64,000 nt of DNA from Ectopseudomonas toyotomiensis (GCF_900115695.1 NZ_FOXK01000008.1:1-64000), one strand, 5' to 3'. Positions 32,323 through 40,926 are shown, counted from the stretch's first letter. Translations and numbers: made by a program. Notes: generated from the sequence alone by a model not told the origin.

Positions 32323-32403
32323 GTGCGCACGGCGCACCCTACGGCAGAGTCGCGTCAAACGTCACCGTACGGCAACTACCCGTAGGGTGCGCCGTGCGCA
32401 CCA
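32323..32403. repeat. intact REPIN, GGTGCGC class
   Basis: Two perfect inverted REPs, each GTAGGGTGCGC + CGTGCGCACC, occupy 32323-32343 (minus) and 32383-32403 (plus), 39 bases apart. Each has a GTAG head and a GGTGCGC/GCGCACC hairpin. Inverted REP doublets are the mobile unit described as REPINs. It lies between the 109-residue gene and the FHA gene, which converge on it. Confidence 0.8.
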
Positions 32404-32416
32404 ACCCGCGTATACC

Positions 32417-33325
32417 TCAACCCAATAAGCGCATCGAGACGGCGCCAAGACCCACGCCGATCAGCAGCAATACGACTCCGCCCAGCCACAGCTTGCCCGC
32501 ACTGTTCGCCGGTGGCGCGGCAACGGGCGCGGGTTTGGCCTGAGCCGCACGCAGCGGATTGGCAGCCGCCGGCGCTGCCTTGGCGCTGGCACGCGCTGCT
32601 ACCTGCGGCACCGGGGCGATCTGCGTGGCGCCACCGCCAGCCACCTTGGCAGCCAGCGCAGGCGGCAGGTCCGCCACGCGCATGAACTGGGTGGCATCCT
32701 CGTCGGGCGCATCGCTCACGTTCACCTTCGGCCCGATCACCAGCAGCGTCACCGTGCCCATCTTCAACTGATCGCCAGGTTGCAATACGGCGGTCCTGAC
32801 CTTCTGCTGGTTGACCAGTACACCGTTGGCCGAGGCAAGGTCCTTGACCTCCAGCACGTCGTCCTTGAGAAAGAACTCGCAATGCCGGCGCGACAGTTCC
32901 AGATCGCTGAAGCACAGCTCGCACTTGCTCGAACGACCGAAGGTCATCGAGCCGTGGATATGAAACTTGCGCCCCTGGTGTTCGCCCTGAATCACCTGCA
33001 GAAACCAGCGCGGCGCAGCAGCCTCGGGCCGGGCAGCGCTTTTCGCCGGGTCGATCAGCTGCAGCTCGACGACACCCAGGCGCAGGCGATCACCATCGCG
33101 CAGCTGAAAGCGTGTACCGACACGCTGGTCGTTGACCCAGGTGGCGCCCTGACCGGCATCACTCAGGTAGTAGTAGCCGTGATCCTGGCGGATCTCGGCG
33201 TGGAAGCTGGCGATTCCGGCATCGCCAAGCACCAGTTGGTTGCGGCTGTCCTGACCGATGGTGAGGCGTTCGTCGGTCAGCCAGACCGGCGCTTGGCGGT
33301 TATCCAGAAACTGCAGTCTGAGCAT
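32417..33325 (-). CDS. membrane protein with two FHA domains
   Basis: A 302-residue protein. Residues about 20-90 form one FHA domain (LTIGQDSRNQLVLGDAGIAS, then FHAEI), residues about 125-195 a second, more canonical one (MTFGRSSKCELCFSDLELSR, RHCEF, SANGVLVN). An alanine/proline linker follows, and the C-terminus is a single membrane helix (LWLGGVVLLLIGVGLGAV). FHA domains bind phosphothreonine, so it is the likely target or adaptor of the kinase encoded 15 bases upstream in the same operon. Confidence 0.88.
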   Translation of the reverse strand: MLRLQFLDNRQAPVWLTDERLTIGQDSRNQLVLGDAGIASFHAEIRQDHGYYYLSDAGQGATWVNDQRVGTRFQLRDGDRLRLGVVELQLIDPAKSAARPEAAAPRWFLQVIQGEHQGRKFHIHGSMTFGRSSKCELCFSDLELSRRHCEFFLKDDVLEVKDLASANGVLVNQQKVRTAVLQPGDQLKMGTVTLLVIGPKVNVSDAPDEDATQFMRVADLPPALAAKVAGGGATQIAPVPQVAARASAKAAPAAANPLRAAQAKPAPVAAPPANSAGKLWLGGVVLLLIGVGLGAVSMRLLG

Positions 33326-33340
33326 CGTGGTCGCCTCGGG

Positions 33341-34819
33341 TCAGTCGAATAGGTTGTTCAGCAAGCGCTTGATCGGGTTCTGCTGGGCCGGCTGCGCGCT
33401 GCGTGGGCGGCTCGCCGCCTGACGCACGCGCTGTTCGTGGCTGTCATAAAGGGCCAGCAGCCGTTCGTTGTCGGGCTCGGCCTCGAGGCCTTGCTTGATC
33501 TGTTCCAGCGCCAGGTTGTATTCACGCCGCGCATAGGCGGCCTCGCTCTGTTCGATGAAACGCTGCGCCACCCGGTTGATGCCAGCCAGGGCCAGCAGGT
33601 TGTCCGGTTCCCAGCCAAGCACTTGGCGGAAGTAATGCACCGCGCTGTCGTCTTCCGGCAGGATCAGCAAGCCCTCGGCGAGGCGTTGCTCGGCCAGGTC
33701 GAGATATTGCTGGATACGTGCCTGCAGCACGCGCTGCAAACCGTCGTTGGCCTGCTGGTTGTCCTCGTCCAGGGCCAGCGTCTGGCGAAAATAGTAGTCG
33801 GCGTTGTCCTGCGCAGGGGTCAGCAGGTGCCCCTCGCTCAAACGCGTTTCAGCCAGGGCGAGCAACCCGGCGATGCGCTGCTGCAGCTGCCAGTAGTAGC
33901 CACCTGTGCTCCCCACGGCTAGCAATAGCAGGCCAAGCACGGCCCAGGGCAGCCAGCGCCGCCGGGAGGGACGAGGCGGCAGGCTGACGGCCGGGCTCAG
34001 ACGGGTCTGGTCCTGATCGGCGTCCTGCAGCTCATCGAGGCTGGCCAGCAGCACGTGGCAGTCGGCGAAGCGATCTTCCGGGTCCTTGGCCAGCATGCGG
34101 TCGAGTAGCCATTGCAGCTCGCCCAGCGACTCCGGAAGCGGCGGCGCCTCTAGCTGCAATTGATTCATCAGGGTCTGGGTGTAGTTGCCGCCGCGAAAGG
34201 GGTTATGCCCGCTGAGCATCTCCAGCAGGATCACGCCCAGGCTGTAGATGTCGCTGCGCGCGTCCAGCGCCTGACACTGCGCCTGCTCGGGGCTGCTGTA
34301 GGCCGGGCTGCCGACGGCGATGCCAGACTGGGTCAGTTCGCTGTCGAGCAGCAGCTGCTTGGCCACGCCAAAGTCGCTGAGCACGGCGGTGCCATCGTCA
34401 CGAAAGAGGATGTTGCCGGGCTTGATGTCGCGGTGCACCAGGCCCTTGTCGTGCACCAGTGCCAGGGCGCTGGCAATCTGCCGGACGATACGCAGCGCAC
34501 GCGCCGGCTCCAGGCGCTGCCCCTTGTACTGGGCCAGATCACCGCCCGCCAGATACTCCATGGCGAGAAAATGGCGGCCGTCGTCCAGTTGGTCGATACG
34601 GTAGATGGTGATGATCGAAGGATGCTGCAGGGAGGCGACGGTATGGCCTTCCTTGATAAAGCGCTGGGTGAAGGCTGCGTCCTCGCGGTGCAGCAGCACC
34701 TTGAGCGCCACCTGGCGCTGCAACGCCTGCTCGGTAGCCAGATAGACCTCGGCCATGCCGCCTTTGCCCAGGCGGTGATGAATGCTGTAACCGGGTACGC
34801 TGATGGAAGGCTGACTCAT
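33341..34819 (-). CDS. transmembrane Ser/Thr protein kinase
   Basis: A 492-residue Hanks-type kinase: glycine loop LGKGGMAEVYLA (residues 17-28), ATP lysine K40, catalytic HRDIKPGN (129-136), DFG at 149-151, and the activation segment GSPAYSSPEQ. A membrane helix lies near 305-325 (WLPWAVLGLLLLAVG) and the C-terminal part is a TPR-like repeat region (DDSAVHYFRQVLGWEPDNLL). It resembles PpkA/Stk1 kinases of Pseudomonas. It sits between a PP2C phosphatase and an FHA gene in one operon. I start at 34819 (MSQPSISVPG), since the frame upstream overlaps the phosphatase gene. Confidence 0.9.
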   Translation of the reverse strand: MSQPSISVPGYSIHHRLGKGGMAEVYLATEQALQRQVALKVLLHREDAAFTQRFIKEGHTVASLQHPSIITIYRIDQLDDGRHFLAMEYLAGGDLAQYKGQRLEPARALRIVRQIASALALVHDKGLVHRDIKPGNILFRDDGTAVLSDFGVAKQLLLDSELTQSGIAVGSPAYSSPEQAQCQALDARSDIYSLGVILLEMLSGHNPFRGGNYTQTLMNQLQLEAPPLPESLGELQWLLDRMLAKDPEDRFADCHVLLASLDELQDADQDQTRLSPAVSLPPRPSRRRWLPWAVLGLLLLAVGSTGGYYWQLQQRIAGLLALAETRLSEGHLLTPAQDNADYYFRQTLALDEDNQQANDGLQRVLQARIQQYLDLAEQRLAEGLLILPEDDSAVHYFRQVLGWEPDNLLALAGINRVAQRFIEQSEAAYARREYNLALEQIKQGLEAEPDNERLLALYDSHEQRVRQAASRPRSAQPAQQNPIKRLLNNLFD

Positions 34820-34835
34820 GCGGCTCGACTGGCGC

Positions 34836-35624
34836 TCAGGGTTGAAGGGATTTGAACAGCTTGCGCAGCAGACCGGGGATCGGCACTTCGCGGGGTTCGG
34901 TCGTCGGGCCAAGGCCCAGGACGATGCAGCTGATATTGTCTCTGCCGCCATGGCTATTTGCCAGCCCCACCAGTTGCTCGACCATCGCCTCCAGCGTGTC
35001 CGCTTCGGCGCAACAGCGCTGGATGGCAGCATCGTCCAGCTCGTTGGTCAGCCCGTCACTGCACAGCAGCAGCAGTTCGTCCGGCGCCAGTCGGACCCGC
35101 AGCAGACCGACTTCAGGCGCCTGCCCGACCTGCCCCAGGCACTGCAGAATCACGTTGCGGCGCGGGTGCTCGCGCGCCTCCTCGGCGCTCATCCGGCCAA
35201 CGTCGACCATGGCCTGGACCCAGCTGTGGTCGTGACTGAGCTGCTCGATATGTTCGCTACCGATGCGATAGGCGCGGCTGTCGCCGACCCAGGCCAGCTC
35301 GAATTCATCCCCGTCCTGGCGCACGGCAACCAGGGTGCTGCCCATGCCGGCCTCGCCCGCACCAGGCTGCGCCGCCGCTATGATTGCCAGATGGGCGGCA
35401 TGCACCGCTGCAAATAGCTCCTCGCCCTGTTGCACGGCACCCACCACTTCCTCCAGCGCCAGGGCACTGGCCACCTCGCCACGCGCGTGCCCGCCCATGC
35501 CATCGGCCAGCGCCCACAACCCCAGATCGGGACGACAGACCACGGCATCCTCGTTATGCGTGCGTACCTGGCCGGCAACGCTCTGCGCAGCGAACACCAC
35601 GGATACAGGGGAAGGCTGAGACAC
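34836..35624 (-). CDS. PP2C-type Ser/Thr phosphatase
   Basis: A 262-residue PPM/PP2C phosphatase with all metal-binding motifs: RTHNEDAV, ADGMGGHARGE, GSTLVAV, WVGDSRAY, CSDGLTNEL and GGRDNIS. It matches Stp1/PppA of Pseudomonas and would reverse phosphorylation by the kinase 16 bases downstream. It is the first gene of the phosphatase-kinase-FHA operon. No type VI structural genes flank it, unlike the ppkA-pppA or stp1-stk1 loci of P. aeruginosa. Confidence 0.9.
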   Translation of the reverse strand: MSQPSPVSVVFAAQSVAGQVRTHNEDAVVCRPDLGLWALADGMGGHARGEVASALALEEVVGAVQQGEELFAAVHAAHLAIIAAAQPGAGEAGMGSTLVAVRQDGDEFELAWVGDSRAYRIGSEHIEQLSHDHSWVQAMVDVGRMSAEEAREHPRRNVILQCLGQVGQAPEVGLLRVRLAPDELLLLCSDGLTNELDDAAIQRCCAEADTLEAMVEQLVGLANSHGGRDNISCIVLGLGPTTEPREVPIPGLLRKLFKSLQP

Positions 35625-35766
35625 GCGGCGAATCCTTGAGCAAAATGCGATTACCCATGATGCGGCGACGTGAACGGGCTGTCACCGCCCGCAAGGCCGT
35701 AAATGCGCAACCGTTAACCAAAATGCGATGCTTAAATAAGCCGCCAGATGCTTCCCGCCTGAACCC

Positions 35767-36177
35767 ATGATCACACCGCGCTTTCGCTGTCTTCCCCTGC
35801 AGTTGCGACCTCTGGTCGACAAGTTCTACCGCGACCACCGCTCGCCGATGCGCAGCCAGGCGGGGGATGAGCTGTGGGTGGCGCAAAGCGCCAGCGAGAT
35901 CGTCGCCGCCCTCAGCCTTCGCCCGCTAGCAGGCGGGCAGTGGCTGACCGGCCTGTTCGTCGCCCCTGCGCTGCGACGCCAAGGCGTGGCAGCAGCGCTG
36001 CTCGGCCACAGCCTGGCGCTGCATCCCGAGCCCGTCTGGCTGTTCTGTCATCCCGAGCTGCGCAGCTTCTATCAGCGCCTGGGTTTCGAGGACTGTCAAA
36101 GCCTGCCGACCGAGCTGGCCGAGCGGCTGACCCGCTATCAGCGCAACAACTCGCTTGTCTCGCTGCGCATCCACTGA
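35767..36177 (+). CDS. small GNAT acetyltransferase
   Basis: A 136-residue GNAT protein: WLTGLFVAPALRRQGVAAAL gives the acetyl-CoA motif (RRQGVA), and FCHPELRSFYQRLGFEDC is the usual last strand and helix. The N-terminus (RFRCLPLQLRPLVDKFYRDH) is typical of single-domain members. The substrate is unknown. It diverges from the phosphatase operon. Confidence 0.8.
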   Translation: MITPRFRCLPLQLRPLVDKFYRDHRSPMRSQAGDELWVAQSASEIVAALSLRPLAGGQWLTGLFVAPALRRQGVAAALLGHSLALHPEPVWLFCHPELRSFYQRLGFEDCQSLPTELAERLTRYQRNNSLVSLRIH

Positions 36178-36285
36178 GCAGCCTATCGGCCTGGGCGAAA
36201 ATACTGGCACTTTGCTCAGGAATGCCCCTTGCCATTAGCGGTCAAAGCTCTGCATGCTTGTTCCATAACAACGAAAAGAAACGCT

Positions 36286-37332
36286 ATGGCTACCCAGACC
36301 GCTCGCTTGCTGAAGCGCCTGCGCAACGATTTCCAGCTATCGATCATCACCCTGATGGGGCTGTTCGGGGTCATCGGCATCTCGCCTTATGCCGTCTACC
36401 GCCTGCTACACGGCAACTACCTGGTCGGTATCGCCGACACCGTCATCGTCTTTTCCACACTGTTCGCCGTGCTCTATGCTTGGGTCACCCGCGACACGGT
36501 CAAGCCCGGTATCTACCTGGCGGCCGTGTTCTCTGTCGGCGCCACGCTGATCGCCATCAACCTGGGGGTCAACGGCCTGTTCTGGATCTATCCGCTGATC
36601 CTCTTCAACTTCTTCATGGTCACCCCTGGCAAGGCCCTGCTGGCCACTGCGCTGGTGCTGGTCAGCCTGGTCAGCCACGCCCTGCTGGTACCTGGCAGCG
36701 TGTTCGAAAGCCACTACCAGATGGTGTCGTTCCTGGTCACCTGCATGATGGCCAGCGTACTCAGCTTCATCTTCGCCTTTCGCACTCGCAACCAGCGCGA
36801 CCAACTGCAATCGCTGGCCATTCATGACCCGCTGACCGGCGCCCGCAACCGCCGGGCGATGAACGAAGAGCTGAAGATCGCCATGGCCAGCCATCGCCGC
36901 CACAGCGACAGCTACGGCTTGCTGGTGATGGATCTGGATCACTTCAAGCAGATCAACGACCGCTTCGGTCATCACGTCGGCGATCAGGTGCTGGTGGCCT
37001 TCGTCGAGCTGATCAAACGCTGCTCACGCAAGGAAGATCGCTTGTTCCGCTTTGGCGGCGAGGAGTTTCTCCTGCTGCTACCCAACACCGAGCTGACGGG
37101 CCTGCAGGCCGCGGCGCAGAATCTGCTCAGTTGGGTGGCGCAGGAGCTCAAAAGCCCAGGCGGCGCGGTGACCGTCTCCATCGGCGGCGCCATTCTGCAC
37201 AGTGGCGAGCACTGGGAGAGCTGGCTGCAGCGCGCGGATGAATGCCTGTATCGCGCCAAGAGCGAGGGGCGCAATCGCGCAGTGATCGCCGACGCTTCAA
37301 ACGATCAGAGCAAGACTACCAACAGCCGCTGA
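36286..37332 (+). CDS. membrane-bound diguanylate cyclase (GGDEF)
   Basis: A 348-residue protein with about six membrane helices (residues 20-175) and a C-terminal GGDEF domain: LLVMDLDHFKQINDRFGHHV, FGGEEFLLLLP. RKED five residues before GGEEF is an intact inhibitory site. The sensor layout (YRLLHGNYLVG early, WIYPLILFNFFMVTPGKALL later) parallels the cyclase at 22667 (NLLHDNWLLAG), so the two may be paralogues. I start at the ATG at 36286 (MATQTARLLK). It converges with a small exported protein gene four bases away. Confidence 0.88.
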   Translation: MATQTARLLKRLRNDFQLSIITLMGLFGVIGISPYAVYRLLHGNYLVGIADTVIVFSTLFAVLYAWVTRDTVKPGIYLAAVFSVGATLIAINLGVNGLFWIYPLILFNFFMVTPGKALLATALVLVSLVSHALLVPGSVFESHYQMVSFLVTCMMASVLSFIFAFRTRNQRDQLQSLAIHDPLTGARNRRAMNEELKIAMASHRRHSDSYGLLVMDLDHFKQINDRFGHHVGDQVLVAFVELIKRCSRKEDRLFRFGGEEFLLLLPNTELTGLQAAAQNLLSWVAQELKSPGGAVTVSIGGAILHSGEHWESWLQRADECLYRAKSEGRNRAVIADASNDQSKTTNSR

Positions 37333-37336
37333 GGCG

Positions 37337-37663
37337 TCAGCGGCTACGCTGCTGCTGATAACTGCCACTACCGGGCTGACGCTCGATGATCAGCCCGCCC
37401 GGATATTCGGTGCTCTGGCGGATGCCCCCACGGCTTTCTCTGGAATAGCTGCCATAACTGCTTTCCTGACGCACGCTGCCGTGCGGCAGACGCTGCCCAC
37501 CGTAGAGATTGTGCTGCTGATAACTCGACGAACCCGAGACGCTACCGCTGGCCCCTGGGCTGACGTAGCTCTTGGGAATGACGCGAATGGTCTGCGGCTG
37601 ATCGGCGAACGCAGCACTGGCGAACGCCGTCGCCAGGATCAGGACAAGCGAGCGAATGAACAT
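37337..37663 (-). CDS. small exported Ser/Gly/Tyr-rich protein
   Basis: A 108-residue protein with a signal peptide (MFIRSLVLILATAFASAAFA) and a mature part dominated by Ser, Gly, Gln, Arg and Tyr (SGSVSGSSSYQQHNLYGGQR), probably disordered. GGGGAG lies a few bases before the ATG at 37663. No known domain. It converges tail to tail with the GGDEF gene. Confidence 0.65.
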   Translation of the reverse strand: MFIRSLVLILATAFASAAFADQPQTIRVIPKSYVSPGASGSVSGSSSYQQHNLYGGQRLPHGSVRQESSYGSYSRESRGGIRQSTEYPGGLIIERQPGSGSYQQQRSR

Positions 37664-37770
37664 GAGCAACTCCCCTTCGAGTCAGGGCCAGACGTCACGC
37701 GCCTGAGCCGAAAATCATCATCACACCGGCTTTGACAGTAACGCGAGGGAATTTTCAGCGCTGATACGAC

Positions 37771-37796
37771 AAAGGGTCAGCCGAAGCTGACCCTTT
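37771..37796 (-). terminator. original terminator of tRNA-Thr, now displaced
   Basis: AAAGGGTCAGC and GCTGACCCTTT are perfect 11-base arms with a CGAA loop (read on the plus strand). It lies just beyond the distal 46-bp tRNA-Thr fragment, exactly where the tRNA's own terminator would have been before the element inserted. Confidence 0.6.
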
Positions 37797-37804
37797 GCTG
37801 GAAA

Positions 37805-37850
37805 TGGTGCCGGAGATAGGAATCGAACCTACGACCTTCGCGTTACGAGT
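37805..37850. repeat. distal attachment site: 46-bp copy of the tRNA-Thr 3' end
   Basis: This segment is identical for 46 bases to 45299-45344, the 3' half of the intact tRNA-Thr gene from the CCA end into the anticodon loop. The sequence diverges immediately on both sides. It marks one boundary of a 7.5-kb element whose integrase starts 160 bases away. Confidence 0.92.
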
Positions 37851-37933
37851 TAGAGGGTCTAAACTTTTACCGCGCTTCACCTTAGATGCTCTACCTATAC
37901 AGAATGGGACTCTCAGGCTAGTCTCTCGTTTAC

Positions 37934-37989
37934 GGGCTATCACTCAACACCATCATCTTTGATAGCCCGTGCTAGCCATACGCTAGCCC
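37934..37989. promoter_or_regulatory. candidate integrase arm-type sites, left end
   Basis: GTGATAGCCC (37934-37943, minus strand), TGATAGCCC (37960-37968) and CGCTAGCCC (37981-37989) cluster just upstream of the integrase gene. The same two motifs recur at the other end (45232-45251), the pattern expected for integrase arm-binding sites. Confidence 0.5.
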
Positions 37990-38009
37990 GCTACCGCAGA
38001 GGCTCAAGA

Positions 38010-39362
38010 ATGAATCGGTTCAAGTTCACCAAAACAGCACTGCATGCGCTGCCACTTCCCGAAGCAGGTAAGCGGGCCACTGTCTATGACACCGAGTCAC
38101 CCAAGCTCGCGGTACGTGTCACTGCTGCTGGCTCAAAGACCTTTTGGGTAATCCGCCGCACAGGTTCGACAATGGCCTGGCTCAAGCTGGGCAACTTTCC
38201 TGAAATGACGGTTGAGCAAGCCCGCTCAGAGGCACACAAGATACTTGGCGAGTTCGCCAGCGGCGCTAACCCCGCCGCAGTGAAACGCGCAGTTCGTGGA
38301 GAGCCGAGCTTTTTCGAAGTGTTTGAGCGGTTCATTGCCGAGAAGAAGAAGCGCAACGGCTCACACCTGAGCGAGCGCACCAAGCGCGACTATCAAGACG
38401 TCTTGCGGCTTTACTTGGAGTCGATCAAGAGCAAGAAGCTGTCGCAGATAACCCGCGCCGAAATCAAAGGCATTCACGCCAGAGTGTCCAAAAAAAGCGC
38501 TACACAGGCCGACCGATGCATCATCCTCGTTTCGTCGCTGTTCAACTTTGCCGCCGATCTGGAGCTATTCACCGGCACCAACCCTGCAGCCCGCATTCAA
38601 AAGAACCTTCCCCCAGAGCGCGACCGCTTCGCGCTGCCAGCTGAACTGCCCTACCTCTACGAAGCTATAGCAGAGTCCAGCCTGAGCGACTATTTCCTGC
38701 TGTCGTTGCTGACCGGCGCACGCCGCTCAAATGTTCAAGCAATGGCTTGGCGTGACATAGACCTGCAGGCTGGCGTCTGGCGCCTGGATCTGACCAAGAA
38801 CGGCACACCGCAGAACGTGACTCTCTCACCAGAGGCCGTGGCTGTACTGAGCGAGCGCAAAAATCAGGTTAATGGCTCGCCATTCGTATTTCCCAGCACG
38901 GGCCGCACCGGCCACTTGGTCGAGCCTAAAAAGGCATGGGCCACCCTGCTTAAACGCGCCAGCACTCGCCGTGCGCTCGATATGATTCAGGATGCGGGAA
39001 AGATGAGCGAAGCTGAACGCGAGCAGGCGGAGCAACTGCTAAGTCATTCACCAGCCACTGCGGCCAAGCGTTACACCTTGCTTGCTGAATCGCTCAACAT
39101 TGACCCGACAACCTACGATATGACCGACCTGCGCATTCACGACTTGCGCCGCACCCTTGGCAGTTGGCAGGCCAAGACCGGCGCGTCTATGGCGATCATT
39201 GGCAAGAGCCTGAATCACAAGACTCAGCAAGCCACGGCGATCTATGCACGGCTTGACCTTGATCCCGTGCGGCAGTCGGTCAATACGGCAACCCAGGCAA
39301 TGCTTGAGGCGGCAGGTATCAGGCAGTCAGCGGACGTGGTGCCGATCAATCGCAATCAATAA
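38010..39362 (+). CDS. int: P4-type tyrosine integrase of the tRNA-Thr element
   Basis: A 450-residue tyrosine recombinase with an N-terminal DUF4102-like domain (LAVRVTAAGSKTFWVIRR), a SAM-like core-binding domain (residues 95-200) and a catalytic domain. The catalytic set is visible: Arg in LLTGARRSN, HDLRR (His377, Arg380), LNHKT (His403) and the nucleophile Tyr412 in TAIYARL. It catalyses integration and excision at the tRNA-Thr 3' end. I start at 38010 (MNRFKFTKTA), the position of family N-termini, rather than 37959. Confidence 0.93.
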   Translation: MNRFKFTKTALHALPLPEAGKRATVYDTESPKLAVRVTAAGSKTFWVIRRTGSTMAWLKLGNFPEMTVEQARSEAHKILGEFASGANPAAVKRAVRGEPSFFEVFERFIAEKKKRNGSHLSERTKRDYQDVLRLYLESIKSKKLSQITRAEIKGIHARVSKKSATQADRCIILVSSLFNFAADLELFTGTNPAARIQKNLPPERDRFALPAELPYLYEAIAESSLSDYFLLSLLTGARRSNVQAMAWRDIDLQAGVWRLDLTKNGTPQNVTLSPEAVAVLSERKNQVNGSPFVFPSTGRTGHLVEPKKAWATLLKRASTRRALDMIQDAGKMSEAEREQAEQLLSHSPATAAKRYTLLAESLNIDPTTYDMTDLRIHDLRRTLGSWQAKTGASMAIIGKSLNHKTQQATAIYARLDLDPVRQSVNTATQAMLEAAGIRQSADVVPINRNQ

Positions 39363-39464
39363 GCCAGCGCAGTTCAGTTGCATACATCGGCTGGGCAAAA
39401 GCAAATTTCTACTTGCCTAGCTAGCCGATTTGTTCAGTAGAGGGATCGCCTAGGAGGGTGAACA

Positions 39465-40082
39465 GTGAGCAAAGACGACAAGGAAACACCCGAGCTGCGC
39501 CTTGGTTTGCAGGCTTGCTTGCAGCCTGGCTTTCACTTTGAGAAACAGTGGAGCCCAGGTGTGAGAGTTACCAGCCCTGAGGAATTTGACCAATTCGCGG
39601 CTCAACTCGCGCAGAATTTACTGGACACCTATTCTCCTGAGCACATCGCTACCATCGCAGCTCAGCGGACAATCCTTTTGGATATGACGCAATGTGCGCA
39701 GAGAGAAAATGAGGTTAATCAGGACTTAGCTAAGGCTCTTACAGAAACTGCTATGCAGGTGGGATTTCTTGCTTTTTGCGCGCATAGAAAGAAGGCAGCC
39801 AAGAAGCGTATGGCTGGAGGTCTCGATGAGCTAAATAAGCGGGCTGCGTTCATAGGAAGTGAGCTTCAGCGCCATGCCAAAGATATTTGGGACGCCGATA
39901 CCCATGAAGAGTACAGGGTTACAGAAGTTGCGCATTTGGTGAAGGGCATCGTGGAGCGAGAATACCCGAGCGATAGGATACCTGGTCTTTATCGGATCAA
40001 AGAGTTGATTAAAGATCATGCCCCCCTGCATGCGCGTAAAGGAGGTGCGCCCAAAGGAAAGCGCACGCGCTCAAAACCATAG
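39465..40082 (+). CDS. unknown protein of the element, 205 residues
   Basis: A 205-residue soluble protein with a GTG start preceded by GGAGGG. It is largely helical (EEFDQFAAQLAQNLLDTYSP, then ALTETAMQVGFLAFCAHRKK) with a very basic C-terminus (KGGAPKGKRTRSKP), suggesting nucleic-acid contact. I recognise no family. It lies between the integrase and the AlpA-like regulator and is followed by a 10-bp palindrome. Confidence 0.6.
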   Translation: MSKDDKETPELRLGLQACLQPGFHFEKQWSPGVRVTSPEEFDQFAAQLAQNLLDTYSPEHIATIAAQRTILLDMTQCAQRENEVNQDLAKALTETAMQVGFLAFCAHRKKAAKKRMAGGLDELNKRAAFIGSELQRHAKDIWDADTHEEYRVTEVAHLVKGIVEREYPSDRIPGLYRIKELIKDHAPLHARKGGAPKGKRTRSKP

Positions 40083-40087
40083 TGAGC

Positions 40088-40113
40088 GTAACGAGTATTA
40101 AGGTACTCGTTAC
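40088..40113. promoter_or_regulatory. perfect palindrome upstream of the AlpA-like gene
   Basis: GTAACGAGTA (40088-40097) and TACTCGTTAC (40104-40113) surround TTAAGG. There is no following T-tract, and the site lies 74 bases upstream of the AlpA-like gene, so an operator is more likely than a terminator. Confidence 0.4.
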
Positions 40114-40186
40114 GGCTGAGAATATTACCAACCCCTGCAATGCCAGATCATGACTCCTCCGAATCACACTCGTTGGAGTTAGACCC

Positions 40187-40471
40187 ATGCTCACCAGCCA
40201 ATCCACAGAGCTTGCAACGCTCAAAGCCGAGATCGCAGCACAGATCGCCGCACAGCTCGGCTTTAATCCAGAGACCCCGCCCGTCAACGTCGACGACAAG
40301 TCAGCTGCCGCCGTGCTTGGGGTACAGAAAAGCACATTATCCGTCTGGCGATCACTAGGTCGCTATAACCTGCCCTACGTCAAAATCGGGCGGTCGGTGA
40401 AATATCGAATTTCAGACCTAGCCGAGTTTATTGCAAACCGCACCGCCAGCAACACCGGGGAGGCCAACTAA
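40187..40471 (+). CDS. AlpA/excisionase-like helix-turn-helix protein
   Basis: A 94-residue protein whose C-terminal half is a MerR-like HTH_17 fold: VDDKSAAAVLGVQKSTLSVW, then LPYVKIGRSVKYRISDLAEF. Such proteins act as excisionases or activators of excision in integrative elements. GGAG lies ten bases before the ATG. Its stop codon overlaps the next start (TAATG), so it is translationally coupled to the genes that lead to the primase. Confidence 0.8.
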   Translation: MLTSQSTELATLKAEIAAQIAAQLGFNPETPPVNVDDKSAAAVLGVQKSTLSVWRSLGRYNLPYVKIGRSVKYRISDLAEFIANRTASNTGEAN

Positions 40472-40926
40472 TGGACGACTTCCAGCTGTTCGACGGCGTT
40501 GCTTTCGGCTCGCAGATTAGCCCCGTGGTGCTGCTTGACTGCCTGCCGCCCTGTGCATGCGGGGCGCCTGCAGATGGCCCCCTGCTAAACGCAATCTTTG
40601 CGCTGCTTGACGGCGGATTCGCCGGGGTGCGCGAGCTGAAGGGCGACACGCCGACCACATATCTAAACCTTGTACTGGCATACACCGACCAGGCAAACAC
40701 TAGGCCTCTTTGGCTATCCATCGACCCGAGCAGCATTGAGGGCCAAGCAATTCTGGCGCTGCTGCATGAGGCCAAAAGTGGCACTACTCGCACAGACCGA
40801 GACCTGGCCGCCCATGCCATTCATATGGTTGAAACTGCCTATACACACGCCGGCCGTAGCGAGGAGTTTTATGCTGCAGCACAGCGCGCCTTAGAGATTC
40901 AGCGCCAAGCGGAGGTAATGCAATGA
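40471..40926 (+). CDS. unknown protein of the element, 151 residues
   Basis: A 151-residue soluble protein without recognised domain; it starts at the TAATG overlap with the AlpA-like gene and overlaps the primase gene start by four bases. The C-terminus is helical (AAHAIHMVETAYTHAGRSEE). The tight coupling suggests an accessory role in replication of the element. Confidence 0.6.
   Translation: MDDFQLFDGVAFGSQISPVVLLDCLPPCACGAPADGPLLNAIFALLDGGFAGVRELKGDTPTTYLNLVLAYTDQANTRPLWLSIDPSSIEGQAILALLHEAKSGTTRTDRDLAAHAIHMVETAYTHAGRSEEFYAAAQRALEIQRQAEVMQ

Noticed and set aside
37851..37905. A second, intact tRNA gene at the left attachment site
   Set aside because: After the 46-bp match the sequence diverges and cannot form the D-arm or acceptor 5' strand; only the right copy is a full tRNA.
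37755..37943. A 62-codon minus-strand frame across the left attachment site
   Set aside because: It reads through the tRNA-derived repeat (NAKVVGSIPISGT is the usual translation of a tRNA 3' half) and is not a gene.
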